A stretch of 64,000 nucleotides of DNA from Fibrobacter succinogenes (GTDB taxonomy: Bacteria; Fibrobacterota; Fibrobacteria; Fibrobacterales; Fibrobacteraceae): positions 45,303 through 109,302 of the forward strand of contig CACWNW010000006.1 of assembly GCA_902762305.1 (NCBI GenBank), in the 5' to 3' direction. Made by a program: the position numbers and the translations under genes. The notes below the pieces were generated by a model. It was not told where the DNA came from, did no database searches, and saw only the letters and a list, made by a program, of their open reading frames with translations. Shown here one piece after another: positions 52,686 to 61,714 of the stretch (positions within the stretch are counted from its first letter, which is position 1; every line of letters starts with the position of its first letter).

Positions 52686-53447
52686 CTACTTCTTATCCAA
52701 CTTCGCGTTGATTTTCTTCTTGAGTTCCTTGAGCTGCCAGCGGCCGCGCTTGTCTTCCATGAAGAAGTTGGTGCGTATCCCGCGCGAAAGCCCGCGTTCG
52801 ATCAGGTCGAGGGCGTCGGCATAGCGCTTCTGGTCAAAACGCAGTTCCGCAAGGAAGAAGTAGTTGTACAGGTCTTTCGGGTCTTGCTGCAGGGCCTGTG
52901 TCAGGTACTGGTCTGCAAGGTTCTTGTCGGGCCACGTGAGAATCAGGGGCACGTAGGGCAGCAGCTGGTGCGCACGCCCGAGCACCTGCCAGTCTTCGGT
53001 CTGGGTGGCGACATCGCGCACCTTGTTCGCGACGCCGTCCTTTACCGCCTGCAGCGGGTTCTTGTCGGCGCCCCACATCGAGACCGCGGTTGCGTAGATA
53101 TGCGAGATTTCCCGGTTTTTCGGGAACTTCATGTAGGCGGCTTCGGTGATATTCTTCAGGGAATCGAGCTTCTTCGAACGCATGCTTTTTTCGAAGGGCA
53201 CGAACCGGAACGAGAAATAGAGGCTCTTCACGTAGCCTTCAGTGGCTTCCTCTTCGACCGCGGCGTCGGCGGTAGCCTTCTTGTAGGCCTCGATCATGAG
53301 GGCCGCATTGTGCGCGTCGGCCTTGTCGCCCTTAGCGCGTTCTGCGCGGGCGGTGTAGCACGAATCGGCGAAACGCAGGTCTTCGTTGGCGAAAACTGCG
53401 CATGCGGTAATCAAGGCCGCTCCGAGTATTCTTGATGCGATTCCCAT
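52686..53447 (-). CDS. Exported TPR-like protein
   Basis: 253 residues from the ATG at 53447, which starts a signal peptide (MGIASRILGAALITACAVFA). Helical repeats of about 34 residues are visible, for example NLADQYLTQALQQDPKDLYN and LAELRFDQKRYADALDLIER, so it is a tetratricopeptide-type protein located outside the cytoplasm. The C-terminus is strongly basic (LKELKKKINAKLDKK). It lies 7 bp after a 47-codon gene and is probably in the same transcript as the phosphofructokinase. Confidence 0.75.
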   Translation of the reverse strand: MGIASRILGAALITACAVFANEDLRFADSCYTARAERAKGDKADAHNAALMIEAYKKATADAAVEEEATEGYVKSLYFSFRFVPFEKSMRSKKLDSLKNITEAAYMKFPKNREISHIYATAVSMWGADKNPLQAVKDGVANKVRDVATQTEDWQVLGRAHQLLPYVPLILTWPDKNLADQYLTQALQQDPKDLYNYFFLAELRFDQKRYADALDLIERGLSRGIRTNFFMEDKRGRWQLKELKKKINAKLDKK

Positions 53448-53454
53448 CGTTCCG

Positions 53455-53598
53455 TTACACTTTCCAGGACTGGAGGAACCTGTTGACGTGTGCAATCCTG
53501 TCCTTTTCTTCGTCCTTGCCGTGGAACGTCTTGAACAGCAGATTGCGGTACTCCATCATGGCGGTACGGATGAGTATCTTGTCTTCTTTTTTCAGCAT
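53455..53598 (-). CDS. 47-residue basic protein between pfk and the TPR gene
   Basis: An ATG at 53598 opens 47 codons (MLKKEDKILIRTAMMEYRNL, then LFKTFHGKDEEKDRIAHVNR and FLQSWKV) ending at a TAA at 53455-53457. The composition is amphipathic helical, with no Cys or membrane segment. Its position 31 bp after pfk and 7 bp before the TPR gene fits a translated operon member. No family was recognised. Confidence 0.55.
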   Translation of the reverse strand: MLKKEDKILIRTAMMEYRNLLFKTFHGKDEEKDRIAHVNRFLQSWKV

Positions 53599-53629
53599 AT
53601 TCTAAAAATACAAAATTCCGGTTTTTAAT

Positions 53630-54967
53630 TTATTTGTTGCCCTTGCCCTTGCCTGCAAAATAGTCCTGCTGGCGTGTGGCACCGAGAACGGCGTGCCAGA
53701 GCGTCCCGTTCGGGTCGATTTTCTTGCGTTCGTTCACGGCGTATTCTATAGGTACGTGGCTGAACTGCTCGTTCATGCTGCCCACCACCATGTCCGTCTT
53801 GCCGGCCATGCCCGCGTGCACTGCGCTTTCTGCGAGCTGGAAGCAGAAAATGGCGTCGGTGCCCTTCGCCGGGATGCTACGCACCATGTAGCTCGGGTCG
53901 AAATACTTGATGTTCACTTCCTTGCCGACCTTGTCGAAGTGCTCCTTGATCTTTTCGGTAAGGAATTCGCCGATGTCGTTCTTCAAAATGTTCCCGCTCG
54001 CGTCGCGGCGTTCTTCCTGGTCCTTGAAGAGTTCCTGGCCGGCGCCTTCGGCGACCGCAATCACGGCGTGCGTCTTGCCGCTGCCGTAGCGGCTTTCGAG
54101 GGCCTTGAACAGGCCTTCCAGCGTGAAGGGGACCTCGGGAATGAGGCAGAAGTTCACGACGGTCGTGGCGAGGGCCGCGTAGGCGGCGATAAAGCCAGAA
54201 TCGCGGCCCATGAGCTTCACGAGTCCGAGCCCGTTGAATGCGCCGTTCGCCTCGTTGTGCGCGCTCGTAATCACGTCGGTCGCAGAGAGCACCGCGGTCT
54301 CGAAACCGAAGGTGCGGTCGATGAGGTTCAGGTCGTTGTCGATTGTCTTCGGGATGCCGATGACCGAGATGGGCTGCCTTCGCTTCTTGACTTCTTCGGC
54401 AATCGCGTGTGCCCCACGCAGCGTGCCGTCACCGCCGATGCAGAACAGCACGTTGATGTTGAGGCGCATGAGGGTGTCGACCATGATGGAGGGGTCCTGC
54501 ATGCCGCGGGAGCTCCCGAGGATGGTGCCGCCGTCTTCCTGGATGGAGTCGACCACGTCGGGGTTCAGCGTGATGGGGGAGTACCCATAGCTCGGGTTGA
54601 GCCCGCGGTATCCGTAGGGGATGCCGAAGATGTTCCTTACGCCGTAGTCGAACCACAGCACCTGAACGAGGCCCTTGATGACGTTGTTGAGGCCGGGGCA
54701 GAGGCCGCCGCAGGTGACGACGCCCGCACGTGTCCATGCCGGGTCGTGGAAGATGGTTTCGCGCGGGCCTGCCGCTTCGAGCGAGGGGACTGCGATGCCC
54801 CTCTTGTAAAAGTCCTGAATGCGATTTACGTCGGTGGTGAGGCTTATCCGGTCTTCGTCGGATACGAACCGCATGCCCTTCATGGGCGATTTTAGCGTTC
54901 CCTTCCCGACAGTCTCGATGGAAAGGTCGTATTGTTCCGGGTTCTGGAGGATATCTTCCTGCGTCAT
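53630..54967 (-). CDS. 6-phosphofructokinase (plant/trypanosomatid-type ATP-PFK signature)
   Basis: 445 residues. Phosphorylates fructose 6-phosphate in glycolysis. Landmarks are TCGGLCPGLNNVIKGLV, IGGDGTLRGAHAI, GIPKTIDNDL and GFETAVLSATDVITSAH, with GLVKLMGRDSGFIA. The two residues that set phosphoryl-donor specificity are G in GGDG (as in ATP-dependent enzymes) and K in PKTIDND (as in PPi-dependent and plant/trypanosomatid ATP enzymes). That G/K combination points to ATP use in the long PFK group. Length exceeds the ~320 of E. coli PfkA because of an N-terminal ~80-residue extension. AAGGA precedes the ATG. Confidence 0.92.
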   Translation of the reverse strand: MTQEDILQNPEQYDLSIETVGKGTLKSPMKGMRFVSDEDRISLTTDVNRIQDFYKRGIAVPSLEAAGPRETIFHDPAWTRAGVVTCGGLCPGLNNVIKGLVQVLWFDYGVRNIFGIPYGYRGLNPSYGYSPITLNPDVVDSIQEDGGTILGSSRGMQDPSIMVDTLMRLNINVLFCIGGDGTLRGAHAIAEEVKKRRQPISVIGIPKTIDNDLNLIDRTFGFETAVLSATDVITSAHNEANGAFNGLGLVKLMGRDSGFIAAYAALATTVVNFCLIPEVPFTLEGLFKALESRYGSGKTHAVIAVAEGAGQELFKDQEERRDASGNILKNDIGEFLTEKIKEHFDKVGKEVNIKYFDPSYMVRSIPAKGTDAIFCFQLAESAVHAGMAGKTDMVVGSMNEQFSHVPIEYAVNERKKIDPNGTLWHAVLGATRQQDYFAGKGKGNK

Positions 54968-55042
54968 GTTTGGTCCTTAGAAAAGTCGTGCAGCGGCTAG
55001 TGCGCTGCCGTACCCTAAAATAAAAAATTTGCGTTTGCAGGG

Positions 55043-56914
55043 TTAGATGGTCTGCGGCGGGAAATGGATTTTTGTGCGCAGGCCCGGATTCGCGTTCTCG
55101 ATTTCGATACGCATGTTCGAAAGCGCGCAGAGCTTCTTCACCATCGAAAGCCCGATGCCGGTGCCCTTCGTGGTGCGGGTCATCTCGTTTTCCACGCGGT
55201 AGAATTCCTGGAACACCTTCTTCATTTCGGAAGGTGGGATGCCCGGGCCGTAGTCGCGCACGGCGAGGTACACGTGGTCGAAATCTACCTTGAGCTCGAT
55301 GATGATCATCTTGTAGTCGGCGTTCTTCGAGAACTTGAGCGAGTTGTCCACCAGGTTCGTGAGGATCTGCATCACGGCGTCGCGGTCCATCATCAGCTGC
55401 ACCTTGTCGATATCGGTATCGCACGATACGGTGAGCGAGAATCCGTGATCCTCGATGTTTTTGGTGTACATGGTCACGAAGTCGTCGAGCACGGCCTTCG
55501 GGCGGTCCTTGCGGATGTTCGCCACCCAGCGGTTGCCGTCGAGCTTCGAGAGGTCGAGCACGTTCTGGATGAGTCGCGTGAGGCGGTCGCTCTCGCTGGC
55601 AATCTGGTCGAAGCTCCTCATGCGTTTCGCGTCGTCCATCTTGTTGTAGCTGCTCTGCAAGATCTCGGCGCGCATCTTGATGGTGGTGAGCGGGGTCTTG
55701 AGTTCGTGACTCACCGCCGATATGAAGTCCTGGCGCTTCTGGGCGAGGTTGAGCTGGCTCTGCGTGAGGCGGTAGATGGAAACGAGGCCGCCCCCGAGGA
55801 GCAGGAACATGATGCTTCCGATAAGGAACAGCAGCTGCCCGTTGGTTACGATCTGCCCCTTTCCGCTTCCGATTTTCTGCACCGACTTGTCGACGAATAT
55901 CTCCATCGTTATGTTGTTCAAAGGCTCGGTGAGGTCTTCTTCGAACACCTTGATGGCGTTGCGCGTGTCGATGCCGAATGCGATGATTGTCCCGTTCTTG
56001 TCGTTGAATCTCAGGGCGAGGTGGTTATCCTTGTCGGTGTAGTCGCTTATTTCCAGGTCGACGATGCTCCTGAGGTATTCCTTCAGGTCGACGACGAACC
56101 CCTGCACGAAGTTCTCTTCGCCGCGCAGCACGTTCCTGTAGAACACGATGTACTGCCGGTTCAGTTCGGCCTGGAACGATTCGATAGCGATGTCCATCGT
56201 GCCCACGTAGGGGAATATCCTGTAGAGGCCCGAGGTGTCCATCTTCGCGGATTCCACGTTGAACGCGAACTGCTCCTGTTCCGAAGTCCTTTCGACGCGG
56301 AGGCGCTTCTTCCGCTTCTTGGTCTTGGAGAGGTCCAGTTCGTTGGCAAGCTGGTCGAGGGCGTTCGAACTCTTGGTGGTATCCAGCGAGGAGGATGTCC
56401 CCTTGTTCTTGATGCCCATGTCGCGCACGATGAACTTGAGCTTGTTCTGGAACGATTCGCGGATTTCCTTGTTCTCGAGCTGCACCTGGCCGAGCGCGCC
56501 CGCGGGCAGGTACGGGGTGCTGAACACGCCGTCCGGGTCTATCTGGAAATGCCCGACAAGCCCTGCATACTGGCTGCAGTAGTCGATTTTCGTGGAATCG
56601 CTGTTGCACGATGTCACGGGGAAGTTGAGCGCGAGGTCGGAGTACGTGGGCTGTTCGCCCGCCGAGATGGTCTTGGCCACCTTGATGAAACGATACTCCA
56701 TAAACGACCTCTTGTTCTCTATCGAGAGGTCGTCCTTGATACGGTTGTTCGCCATCTTCAGCACCTGCGTCGCGTGCATCGCCCATTCTGCCTTGGCGTC
56801 GTCCTGCATGCGCAGGTACGAGTCATAAAGCAGCCAGGCGACTGGCAGCGCGATTACGACGAAGATGGTCGTATAGAATAGAACTAGCCGTTTCTTTACG
56901 CGGTTTTTGAGCAT
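55043..56914 (-). CDS. Membrane sensor histidine kinase
   Basis: 623 residues. Two transmembrane segments (about 10-30 and 368-390) bracket a ~335-residue periplasmic sensor domain of no recognised family, which includes a run of basic residues (KTKKRKKRLRVER). HisKA follows with the phospho-acceptor in FISAVSHELKTPLTTIKMRAE, then the ATPase boxes NLVDNSLKFS (N), VRDYGPGIP (G1) and GTGIGLSMVKKL (G2). All catalytic boxes look intact. It overlaps the response-regulator gene by 19 bp (56896-56914) and forms with it a two-component system. Confidence 0.93.
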   Translation of the reverse strand: MLKNRVKKRLVLFYTTIFVVIALPVAWLLYDSYLRMQDDAKAEWAMHATQVLKMANNRIKDDLSIENKRSFMEYRFIKVAKTISAGEQPTYSDLALNFPVTSCNSDSTKIDYCSQYAGLVGHFQIDPDGVFSTPYLPAGALGQVQLENKEIRESFQNKLKFIVRDMGIKNKGTSSSLDTTKSSNALDQLANELDLSKTKKRKKRLRVERTSEQEQFAFNVESAKMDTSGLYRIFPYVGTMDIAIESFQAELNRQYIVFYRNVLRGEENFVQGFVVDLKEYLRSIVDLEISDYTDKDNHLALRFNDKNGTIIAFGIDTRNAIKVFEEDLTEPLNNITMEIFVDKSVQKIGSGKGQIVTNGQLLFLIGSIMFLLLGGGLVSIYRLTQSQLNLAQKRQDFISAVSHELKTPLTTIKMRAEILQSSYNKMDDAKRMRSFDQIASESDRLTRLIQNVLDLSKLDGNRWVANIRKDRPKAVLDDFVTMYTKNIEDHGFSLTVSCDTDIDKVQLMMDRDAVMQILTNLVDNSLKFSKNADYKMIIIELKVDFDHVYLAVRDYGPGIPPSEMKKVFQEFYRVENEMTRTTKGTGIGLSMVKKLCALSNMRIEIENANPGLRTKIHFPPQTI

Positions 56915-57627
56915 TCGGGACTAGAACGCATCTGGTAGCCTTCGCCACGGAAGGTAACAAGCAGCTTCGGGTGCGAGGGATCGTCTTCGATTTTCTTGCG
57001 CAGCTTGGTGATGTGGATGTCCACGGTGCGGGTATCCACGGATTCTGCGTTTTCGTAGCCCCAGACTTCGCGGAGAAGCTCGGAACGCGGTACGGCGTGG
57101 TCGCGGTTGTTCCACAGGTATTCGAGGATTTCGATTTCCTTGCGGGTGAACGCGAGTTCTTCCTTGCCGCGTGTGCCCGAGTATTCGCGGAAGTTCACGC
57201 GGAGGTTGCCGGCAGCGAGCTTGCCTTCGTTTTCGAGGGACTGGCGGCTGCGGCGCAGCACCGCCTCGATGCGGGCGAGCAGCATGGGCACGGAGAAGGG
57301 CTTCGGGATGTAGTCGTCGGCGCCGAACTTGAGGCCGTTGATGATATCTTCGTCGGAATTCTTTGCCGAGAGGATGATGATGGGGAGGCTACGGTCCTTT
57401 TCGCGGATCTTGTCGCAGACCTCGAAGCCGTTCATGCCGGGGAGCATGACGTCGAGGAGGACAAGGCCGTACTGGTTCGAGAGCGCCTCGGAAAGGCCGC
57501 TTTCGCCATCGGCAACGTGCTTCACATGGTAACCGTTAAGTTCGCACAGGTCTACGAGACCTTCCGCGATTGCAATTTCGTCTTCTACAATGAGGATGCT
57601 TGTGCTGCTGGTGTTGTTAAGAGACAT
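56896..57627 (-). CDS. OmpR/PhoB-type response regulator
   Basis: 243 residues. The receiver domain has ILIVEDE at its first strand, phospho-acceptor Asp in VLLDVMLPGMNG, and Lys in IPKPFS. The C-terminal winged helix (residues ~135-235) has LAFTRKEIEILEYLWNNRD and VDTRTVDIHITKLRKKIED. It is the partner of the downstream kinase. The preceding gene encodes an outer-membrane protein on the same strand 33 bp upstream, which suggests either a target or a functionally linked member. Confidence 0.95.
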   Translation of the reverse strand: MSLNNTSSTSILIVEDEIAIAEGLVDLCELNGYHVKHVADGESGLSEALSNQYGLVLLDVMLPGMNGFEVCDKIREKDRSLPIIILSAKNSDEDIINGLKFGADDYIPKPFSVPMLLARIEAVLRRSRQSLENEGKLAAGNLRVNFREYSGTRGKEELAFTRKEIEILEYLWNNRDHAVPRSELLREVWGYENAESVDTRTVDIHITKLRKKIEDDPSHPKLLVTFRGEGYQMRSSPECSKTA

Positions 57628-57660
57628 CTTTTCTATTCCTTGACTCCTGGATAACTCCTG

Positions 57661-58578
57661 TTAAAGTGCGAAGCCTACGCCGACTTCCGCAGCCATGTGG
57701 CCCGGGTCGATTTCTTCAGGGTAGTCGCCGCCGAAGTAGTACTTGAAGTTGGCGTATGCGGCAATGGGGATGATGGGCAGCTTTGCACGCACGCCCACGA
57801 GGATGTGGCCGCCGATGCTCTGCTTGAGTCCTTCTTCGAGGGCCGCGTCTTGAATGTTTTCGACCATAGCGTCTGAAATTCTTTGAGCCATTTCGTCTTC
57901 ACTGGGAAGAGCTACGGAGGAAGGATCGAGCAACTTGGATGGGTCGTTCGCAATACCTTCTGCTTGCTTTGAAGCCTCTTCTTGAATGGCGTTTAATGCT
58001 GTGGTGTAGGTGTCGCCCACGACCTTCTTGGTGAACTTCTGGTTCAGAATGAAGGTGTTCATGTAGTAGGTGATGCCGCCGCCGATGTAGGGGCGGATAA
58101 TGGGGATGAACGTGAGCGGGTAGGTAATGGAGAGGTCGCCGTTCATCTGGACGAACTTCGGGTTGGCCTTGCCGAAGGGGGTACCGCCCAACTCGATTTC
58201 AAGGTCAATTTGCTTGAAGTCGTCAGGATTATTTGTCACGGAGCCTGTAGCGGCGGCTAGCGCATCCTTAGCGACGAATAGGGAGGCGTCGTAGGAGCCG
58301 AACTGGATGTTGAAAGTCGCTTCCACGTCAATCTTGGGGAGGAAATCGATCCACAACTTGAAACCGAAACCGTGCATCGTTCCGTCAAAACCACCGTGCC
58401 ACAGCTTGACTTCGCCGTGATCGGATACGTCGACGCTGTTCTTGAATCTGTCGGGGGAGGCGGAGAAACCTTTCATCTTGGTCCCGAAATTCGGGCTGTA
58501 GTGTGCGCCGACGCCAATGATGGCAAACGACTGGGAAGCAAGGAGAGCGCTCGCAGCGAGTAAGACTTTGAAGTTCAT
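57661..58578 (-). CDS. Outer-membrane beta-barrel-like protein
   Basis: 305 residues with a signal peptide (MNFKVLLAASALLASQSFA). Mature strands alternate in the way of a small barrel (GVGAHYSPNFGTKMKGF, FKLWIDFLPKIDVEATFNIQ, PIIPIAAYANFKYYFGGDY) and it ends in an aromatic-hydrophobic residue pattern (VGVGFAL). A long helical insertion (TTALNAIQEEASKQAEGI... to GLKQSIGG, ~195-255) is unusual for a barrel and is probably a periplasmic loop. Function unknown. First gene of the OMP/RR/HK operon. Confidence 0.75.
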   Translation of the reverse strand: MNFKVLLAASALLASQSFAIIGVGAHYSPNFGTKMKGFSASPDRFKNSVDVSDHGEVKLWHGGFDGTMHGFGFKLWIDFLPKIDVEATFNIQFGSYDASLFVAKDALAAATGSVTNNPDDFKQIDLEIELGGTPFGKANPKFVQMNGDLSITYPLTFIPIIRPYIGGGITYYMNTFILNQKFTKKVVGDTYTTALNAIQEEASKQAEGIANDPSKLLDPSSVALPSEDEMAQRISDAMVENIQDAALEEGLKQSIGGHILVGVRAKLPIIPIAAYANFKYYFGGDYPEEIDPGHMAAEVGVGFAL

Positions 58579-58736
58579 ATAGACTCCTATGGTGACTTTT
58601 ACCCTTGAAACTAGATAAAAATTTCCGAAAAAGGATGTTCCGTTTTACGAAAAATCCCGGAAATGAGGACTTTTTTTGCAATTGTATGACAATTCGTCCG
58701 GAAAAATCGGCCTTTATCGGCCCGGTGTAAACTTTT

Positions 58737-58801
58737 TTGTAACAAGGCGTCGAAAAAATATATATTATCAAAGTTTAAATGGGTTCCCCGCAAAGGAGCC
58801 C
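58737..58801 (+). promoter_or_regulatory. Promoter and leader hairpin of the DUF6175-like operon
   Basis: TTGTAA (58737-58742) and TATATT (58761-58766), 18 bp apart, are the best -35/-10 pair. GGGTTCC (58781-58787) and GGAGCCC (58795-58801) can pair in the leader, 28 bp before the start codon. Confidence 0.45.
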
Positions 58802-58828
58802 GGTGCGCTGTTTGTTGAGGGAAGATTT

Positions 58829-59770
58829 ATGCGAAAATTGGCACTTATGACCATCTTTTTGGGCTTGATGTCAAGCCTACCTTTCGCAGGTCCCCCCGCA
58901 GATACACGCAGCAATTCGACAGAGGCTTTTGACGAGCTTGCTGCCGCCACTGCGCCGAGGCAGGTGCAGAGGAGTGTTTTAAGGAACCAGCCGGCCACGA
59001 TGCAGGTAAATCCCGGCGCACCCACGATTTTGGTGGTTCCCGCCCAGAAGACCAAGGGCAAGAGCGACCTGCAGGCATTCCAGAACAATCCGAACAACCG
59101 CAGGGCTACCGAGGCCATCAACGGTTTCCTTACGCAGCGCCAGTACGAGGTGAAGTCCCTCGAGGGGCAGGAGGCCCTGAACGAGGTCGTGCAGATGCAG
59201 CACGATATCTCCGAGAGCGAAGAGGACCTCTCGTACCTCGCGAGCCTTGCGCTCGGAGCCGACATCTACATCAAGTTTTCCGCCTCCATCGAGGGCGGCA
59301 TCGTGCTTATCGAACTGAGCGCCTACGAGGCCGCGACCGCGCGCCTTCTCGGTAGCCAGACAAGCCAGGCGGCGGCAAGCGGGGCATCCAAGGGGGATAT
59401 CGCCGAAGCCGTGTTTGCGGCGGCCAGCCGCGCCATGCCGGGCCTCGAGAAGAAAATCAAGGGGTACTGGGAAATGGACCGCAAGAACGGGGCCCAGTAC
59501 AAGGTTGTCATGAAGCTCCAGGGCGATTTCGACGAGCAGCGCGTCGAGGATATCCAGGACGATGTGAGCCAGCTCCTGAAGAAGGCGTTCAAGCGCGTTA
59601 ACGTGAACGTGATGACCGCGAAGACTATCGACGTGACCGTGTTTGCGGACGTGGCGAAGTTCGGCGACGCCCAGGAAGTGTACAGCTACATCCGCCGCGG
59701 GATGAAGGGTTCGGTGAACGTGAAGAAGTTGAACATCACGAAGAAGCTGATCCTTATCGAAATGAAGTGA
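58829..59770 (+). CDS. Exported DUF6175-like protein
   Basis: 313 residues from the ATG at 58829, preceded by GAGGGAAG. A signal peptide (MRKLALMTIFLGLMSSLPFA) is followed by a proline/glutamine-rich segment and a domain with PTILVVPAQKTKGKSDLQAF, ALGADIYIKFSASIEGGIVL and YKVVMKLQGDFDEQRVEDI. The layout resembles DUF6175, seen in Bacteroidota; function unknown. The gene ends one base before the LPP20-like gene. Confidence 0.68.
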   Translation: MRKLALMTIFLGLMSSLPFAGPPADTRSNSTEAFDELAAATAPRQVQRSVLRNQPATMQVNPGAPTILVVPAQKTKGKSDLQAFQNNPNNRRATEAINGFLTQRQYEVKSLEGQEALNEVVQMQHDISESEEDLSYLASLALGADIYIKFSASIEGGIVLIELSAYEAATARLLGSQTSQAAASGASKGDIAEAVFAAASRAMPGLEKKIKGYWEMDRKNGAQYKVVMKLQGDFDEQRVEDIQDDVSQLLKKAFKRVNVNVMTAKTIDVTVFADVAKFGDAQEVYSYIRRGMKGSVNVKKLNITKKLILIEMK

Positions 59771-59771
59771 T

Positions 59772-61004
59772 ATGAACATCAAAAAGATCGCCTTTCTGCT
59801 ACTGTCTTTTTCTGTAGCTGCCTTTGCGGGCAAGGTGATCACCTATACGGCATCGTCCGGGGTATCGCAGGAGCAGGCGAACAATACCGCTATCGCGGGA
59901 GTCGCGAAGCAGGTGTCGTCGGACGTGGTTGTCGATGACAGGCTCAATACTACGGATGTCACGGCCGACGGCAAGGAAACCATCTCGCAGTCTTATTCCT
60001 CGAAGAAGCGTGTCACGTCCCGCGTGAACGTCAAGTGGATTTCGGTGCGGCCGCTCCCGAAGGAGGGCGGGCGTTTCCGGGCGCTGGCGACGCTCGACGT
60101 GGACGAGATGACGAACAACATCCGCCTGCAGATGGCCGACATCAAGGACAAGATTGCAAGGCTCGAGGCCGACGGCCGCGCCGCGCTCAAGGCTTCCCGC
60201 TACGACGAGGCGGTGCGCTGCTACACGGGCGCGCAGGAGCTTTTGCAGCCCTATGCCGACCTGAAGGCGGAACTTGCGGAGGTGTTCACGCTCGACAGGA
60301 CGTACAACCTGGAGCACGATCTCGAAGGCCTGAAGTCGCTTATCGCATCGAGGCTCGGGAACCTCAAGGTGGAGGCTTCGCGCCTGCACGGGGCCCCGCT
60401 CATGAATATCGCACTCGAGGGCGACTACATCGACGACCTGGTTGTGAGTGTGCTCGAAGCCGGGGGGCGCGTAAAGGATTTCCCGCTCAAGGCCCTACAG
60501 GAGGGCAAGAGGCTCGATTCTCGCCGCACGCAGGGCGACGGGTCTGCGGTATTCACCCTGCGGGGGGCCGATACCTCGCCCGGGCAGCATAGTGTATCGT
60601 TCGTGCCGGATTTCCCGGTGGACATTTTGAAGGCGGCGGGCCTGGAGAAGGGATTCTCCGTAGCCTACAGCGTCAGGCATACGCCGTGCAACGTGCGGCT
60701 GGACTGCAGGGGGAACGCCGATGCCTGCAAGGCGCTCGAAAGCGGACTCGCGAAGAACGCGATATATATCGGGAAGGATGCGCGCTACCCGCAGCTCGAT
60801 GCCGAGATTGTCTCTACCCCGAAGGGCTCGCTCGGCCAGCTGGTGTCTTTCGACATGGCCGTCTCGGTGAGCGGCGACCGCGTCAAGTTCTCGGCGCCTA
60901 CGAAGGGCGTGGGGAAGAGCGAGGCCGAGGCGATGGGCAAGGGAATCGCGAAACTCAAGCTCAGGGAACTCCGGGAGCAGGTCAAGCGCATCTGCGTGGA
61001 ATAG
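59772..61004 (+). CDS. Exported LPP20-like domain protein
   Basis: 410 residues. The signal peptide is MNIKKIAFLLLSFSVAAFAG. The N-terminal domain (residues ~20-120) follows the LPP20 pattern: Ala-rich ends (SQEQANNTAIAGVAKQVSS) and an RFRALATLDVDEM strand. A helical segment and a beta domain follow (DDLVVSVLEAGGRVKDFPL), then a second LPP20-like repeat near 320-400 with VSFDMAVSVSGDRVKFSAPT. Probably a periplasmic or outer-membrane partner of the preceding protein. The reading is a resemblance, not a firm family call. Confidence 0.68.
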   Translation: MNIKKIAFLLLSFSVAAFAGKVITYTASSGVSQEQANNTAIAGVAKQVSSDVVVDDRLNTTDVTADGKETISQSYSSKKRVTSRVNVKWISVRPLPKEGGRFRALATLDVDEMTNNIRLQMADIKDKIARLEADGRAALKASRYDEAVRCYTGAQELLQPYADLKAELAEVFTLDRTYNLEHDLEGLKSLIASRLGNLKVEASRLHGAPLMNIALEGDYIDDLVVSVLEAGGRVKDFPLKALQEGKRLDSRRTQGDGSAVFTLRGADTSPGQHSVSFVPDFPVDILKAAGLEKGFSVAYSVRHTPCNVRLDCRGNADACKALESGLAKNAIYIGKDARYPQLDAEIVSTPKGSLGQLVSFDMAVSVSGDRVKFSAPTKGVGKSEAEAMGKGIAKLKLRELREQVKRICVE

Positions 61005-61036
61005 CGGATATCTTCCGCAACGGGCGGATACAAAAA

Positions 61037-61062
61037 AGGCGCCATGTGGCGCCTCTTTCTTT
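61037..61062. terminator. Bidirectional terminator after the LPP20-like gene
   Basis: AGGCGCC (61037-61043) and GGCGCCT (61048-61054) around a 4-base loop, with an A-run on the left and a T-rich tail on the right. It serves both the LPP20-like gene and the convergent PEGA gene. Confidence 0.88.
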
Positions 61063-61079
61063 TCAAGTTCTGCTGAAGA

Positions 61080-61616
61080 TTACTTTTTCTTCTTGCCGAC
61101 AGTAGCGTCGAGTTCGATCTTGACGGTCTCTTCGCCCTTCACGGTCACGAGCATTTCGGCGGACTTGCGGTTGGAGCATTCGGCACGCACCAGGTGGTCG
61201 CCGGCATCCAGGTTGTGGATGGTGAGCGCTGCACCGTCGGTCTTGTCGGAGTTTTCGCCGTCGACGTAGATGATGCACTTGCCCGGCTTGGTGGTCACTT
61301 CGATGTGGCCCTTCGGGATCTTGGTACCGTAGTCGAAGGTGTTACGCTTGTCGTTGCCCGGCCAAACGTTCACGCGCTGGTTCACCAGTTCGTAGCCTTG
61401 GTCGATGACGATGAGGGTCTGGCGACCGGACTTGACCTGCATGTTCTCGATGGGGCTCTTGCCGAGCAGTTCGCCGCCGAGGTACACTTCGCTGTTAGGC
61501 GGATTAGTGATAATGGTGACCGTTGCGGGCTTGTTGCGCGGAGGTGGATCGTCGTCTGCGACAGCGGCAGAGACAAGGAAAGCCACCAAAAGGGCGAAAA
61601 TATAAAGTTTCTTCAT
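61080..61616 (-). CDS. Exported protein with two PEGA domains
   Basis: 178 residues. Signal peptide MKKLYIFALLVAFLVSAAVA; a short proline-rich linker follows. Two PEGA-type repeats are visible: ATVTIITNPPNSEVYLGGEL with LGKSPIENMQVKSGRQTLIV, and GHIEVTTKPGKCIIYVDGEN with ALTIHNLDAGDHLVRAE. The domain is a beta-sandwich found in surface proteins. It ends in a run of lysines (GKKKK), like the tail of the fibro-slime protein. Divergent from the COG3044 ATPase gene across 98 bp. Confidence 0.85.
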   Translation of the reverse strand: MKKLYIFALLVAFLVSAAVADDDPPPRNKPATVTIITNPPNSEVYLGGELLGKSPIENMQVKSGRQTLIVIDQGYELVNQRVNVWPGNDKRNTFDYGTKIPKGHIEVTTKPGKCIIYVDGENSDKTDGAALTIHNLDAGDHLVRAECSNRKSAEMLVTVKGEETVKIELDATVGKKKK

Positions 61617-61714
61617 GGATTACTCCTTTTGTTTGTATATAAAATATAAAGTTTTTTCGGAATTTACTTTTTTTTTGTGCAAAAGTTTGGAAACTAATAT
61701 CTACTTTTCCATAT

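Noticed and set aside
55064..56881. Plus-strand frame of about 600 codons opposite the histidine kinase
   Set aside because: Antisense shadow with Val/Glu/Leu bias and no motif.
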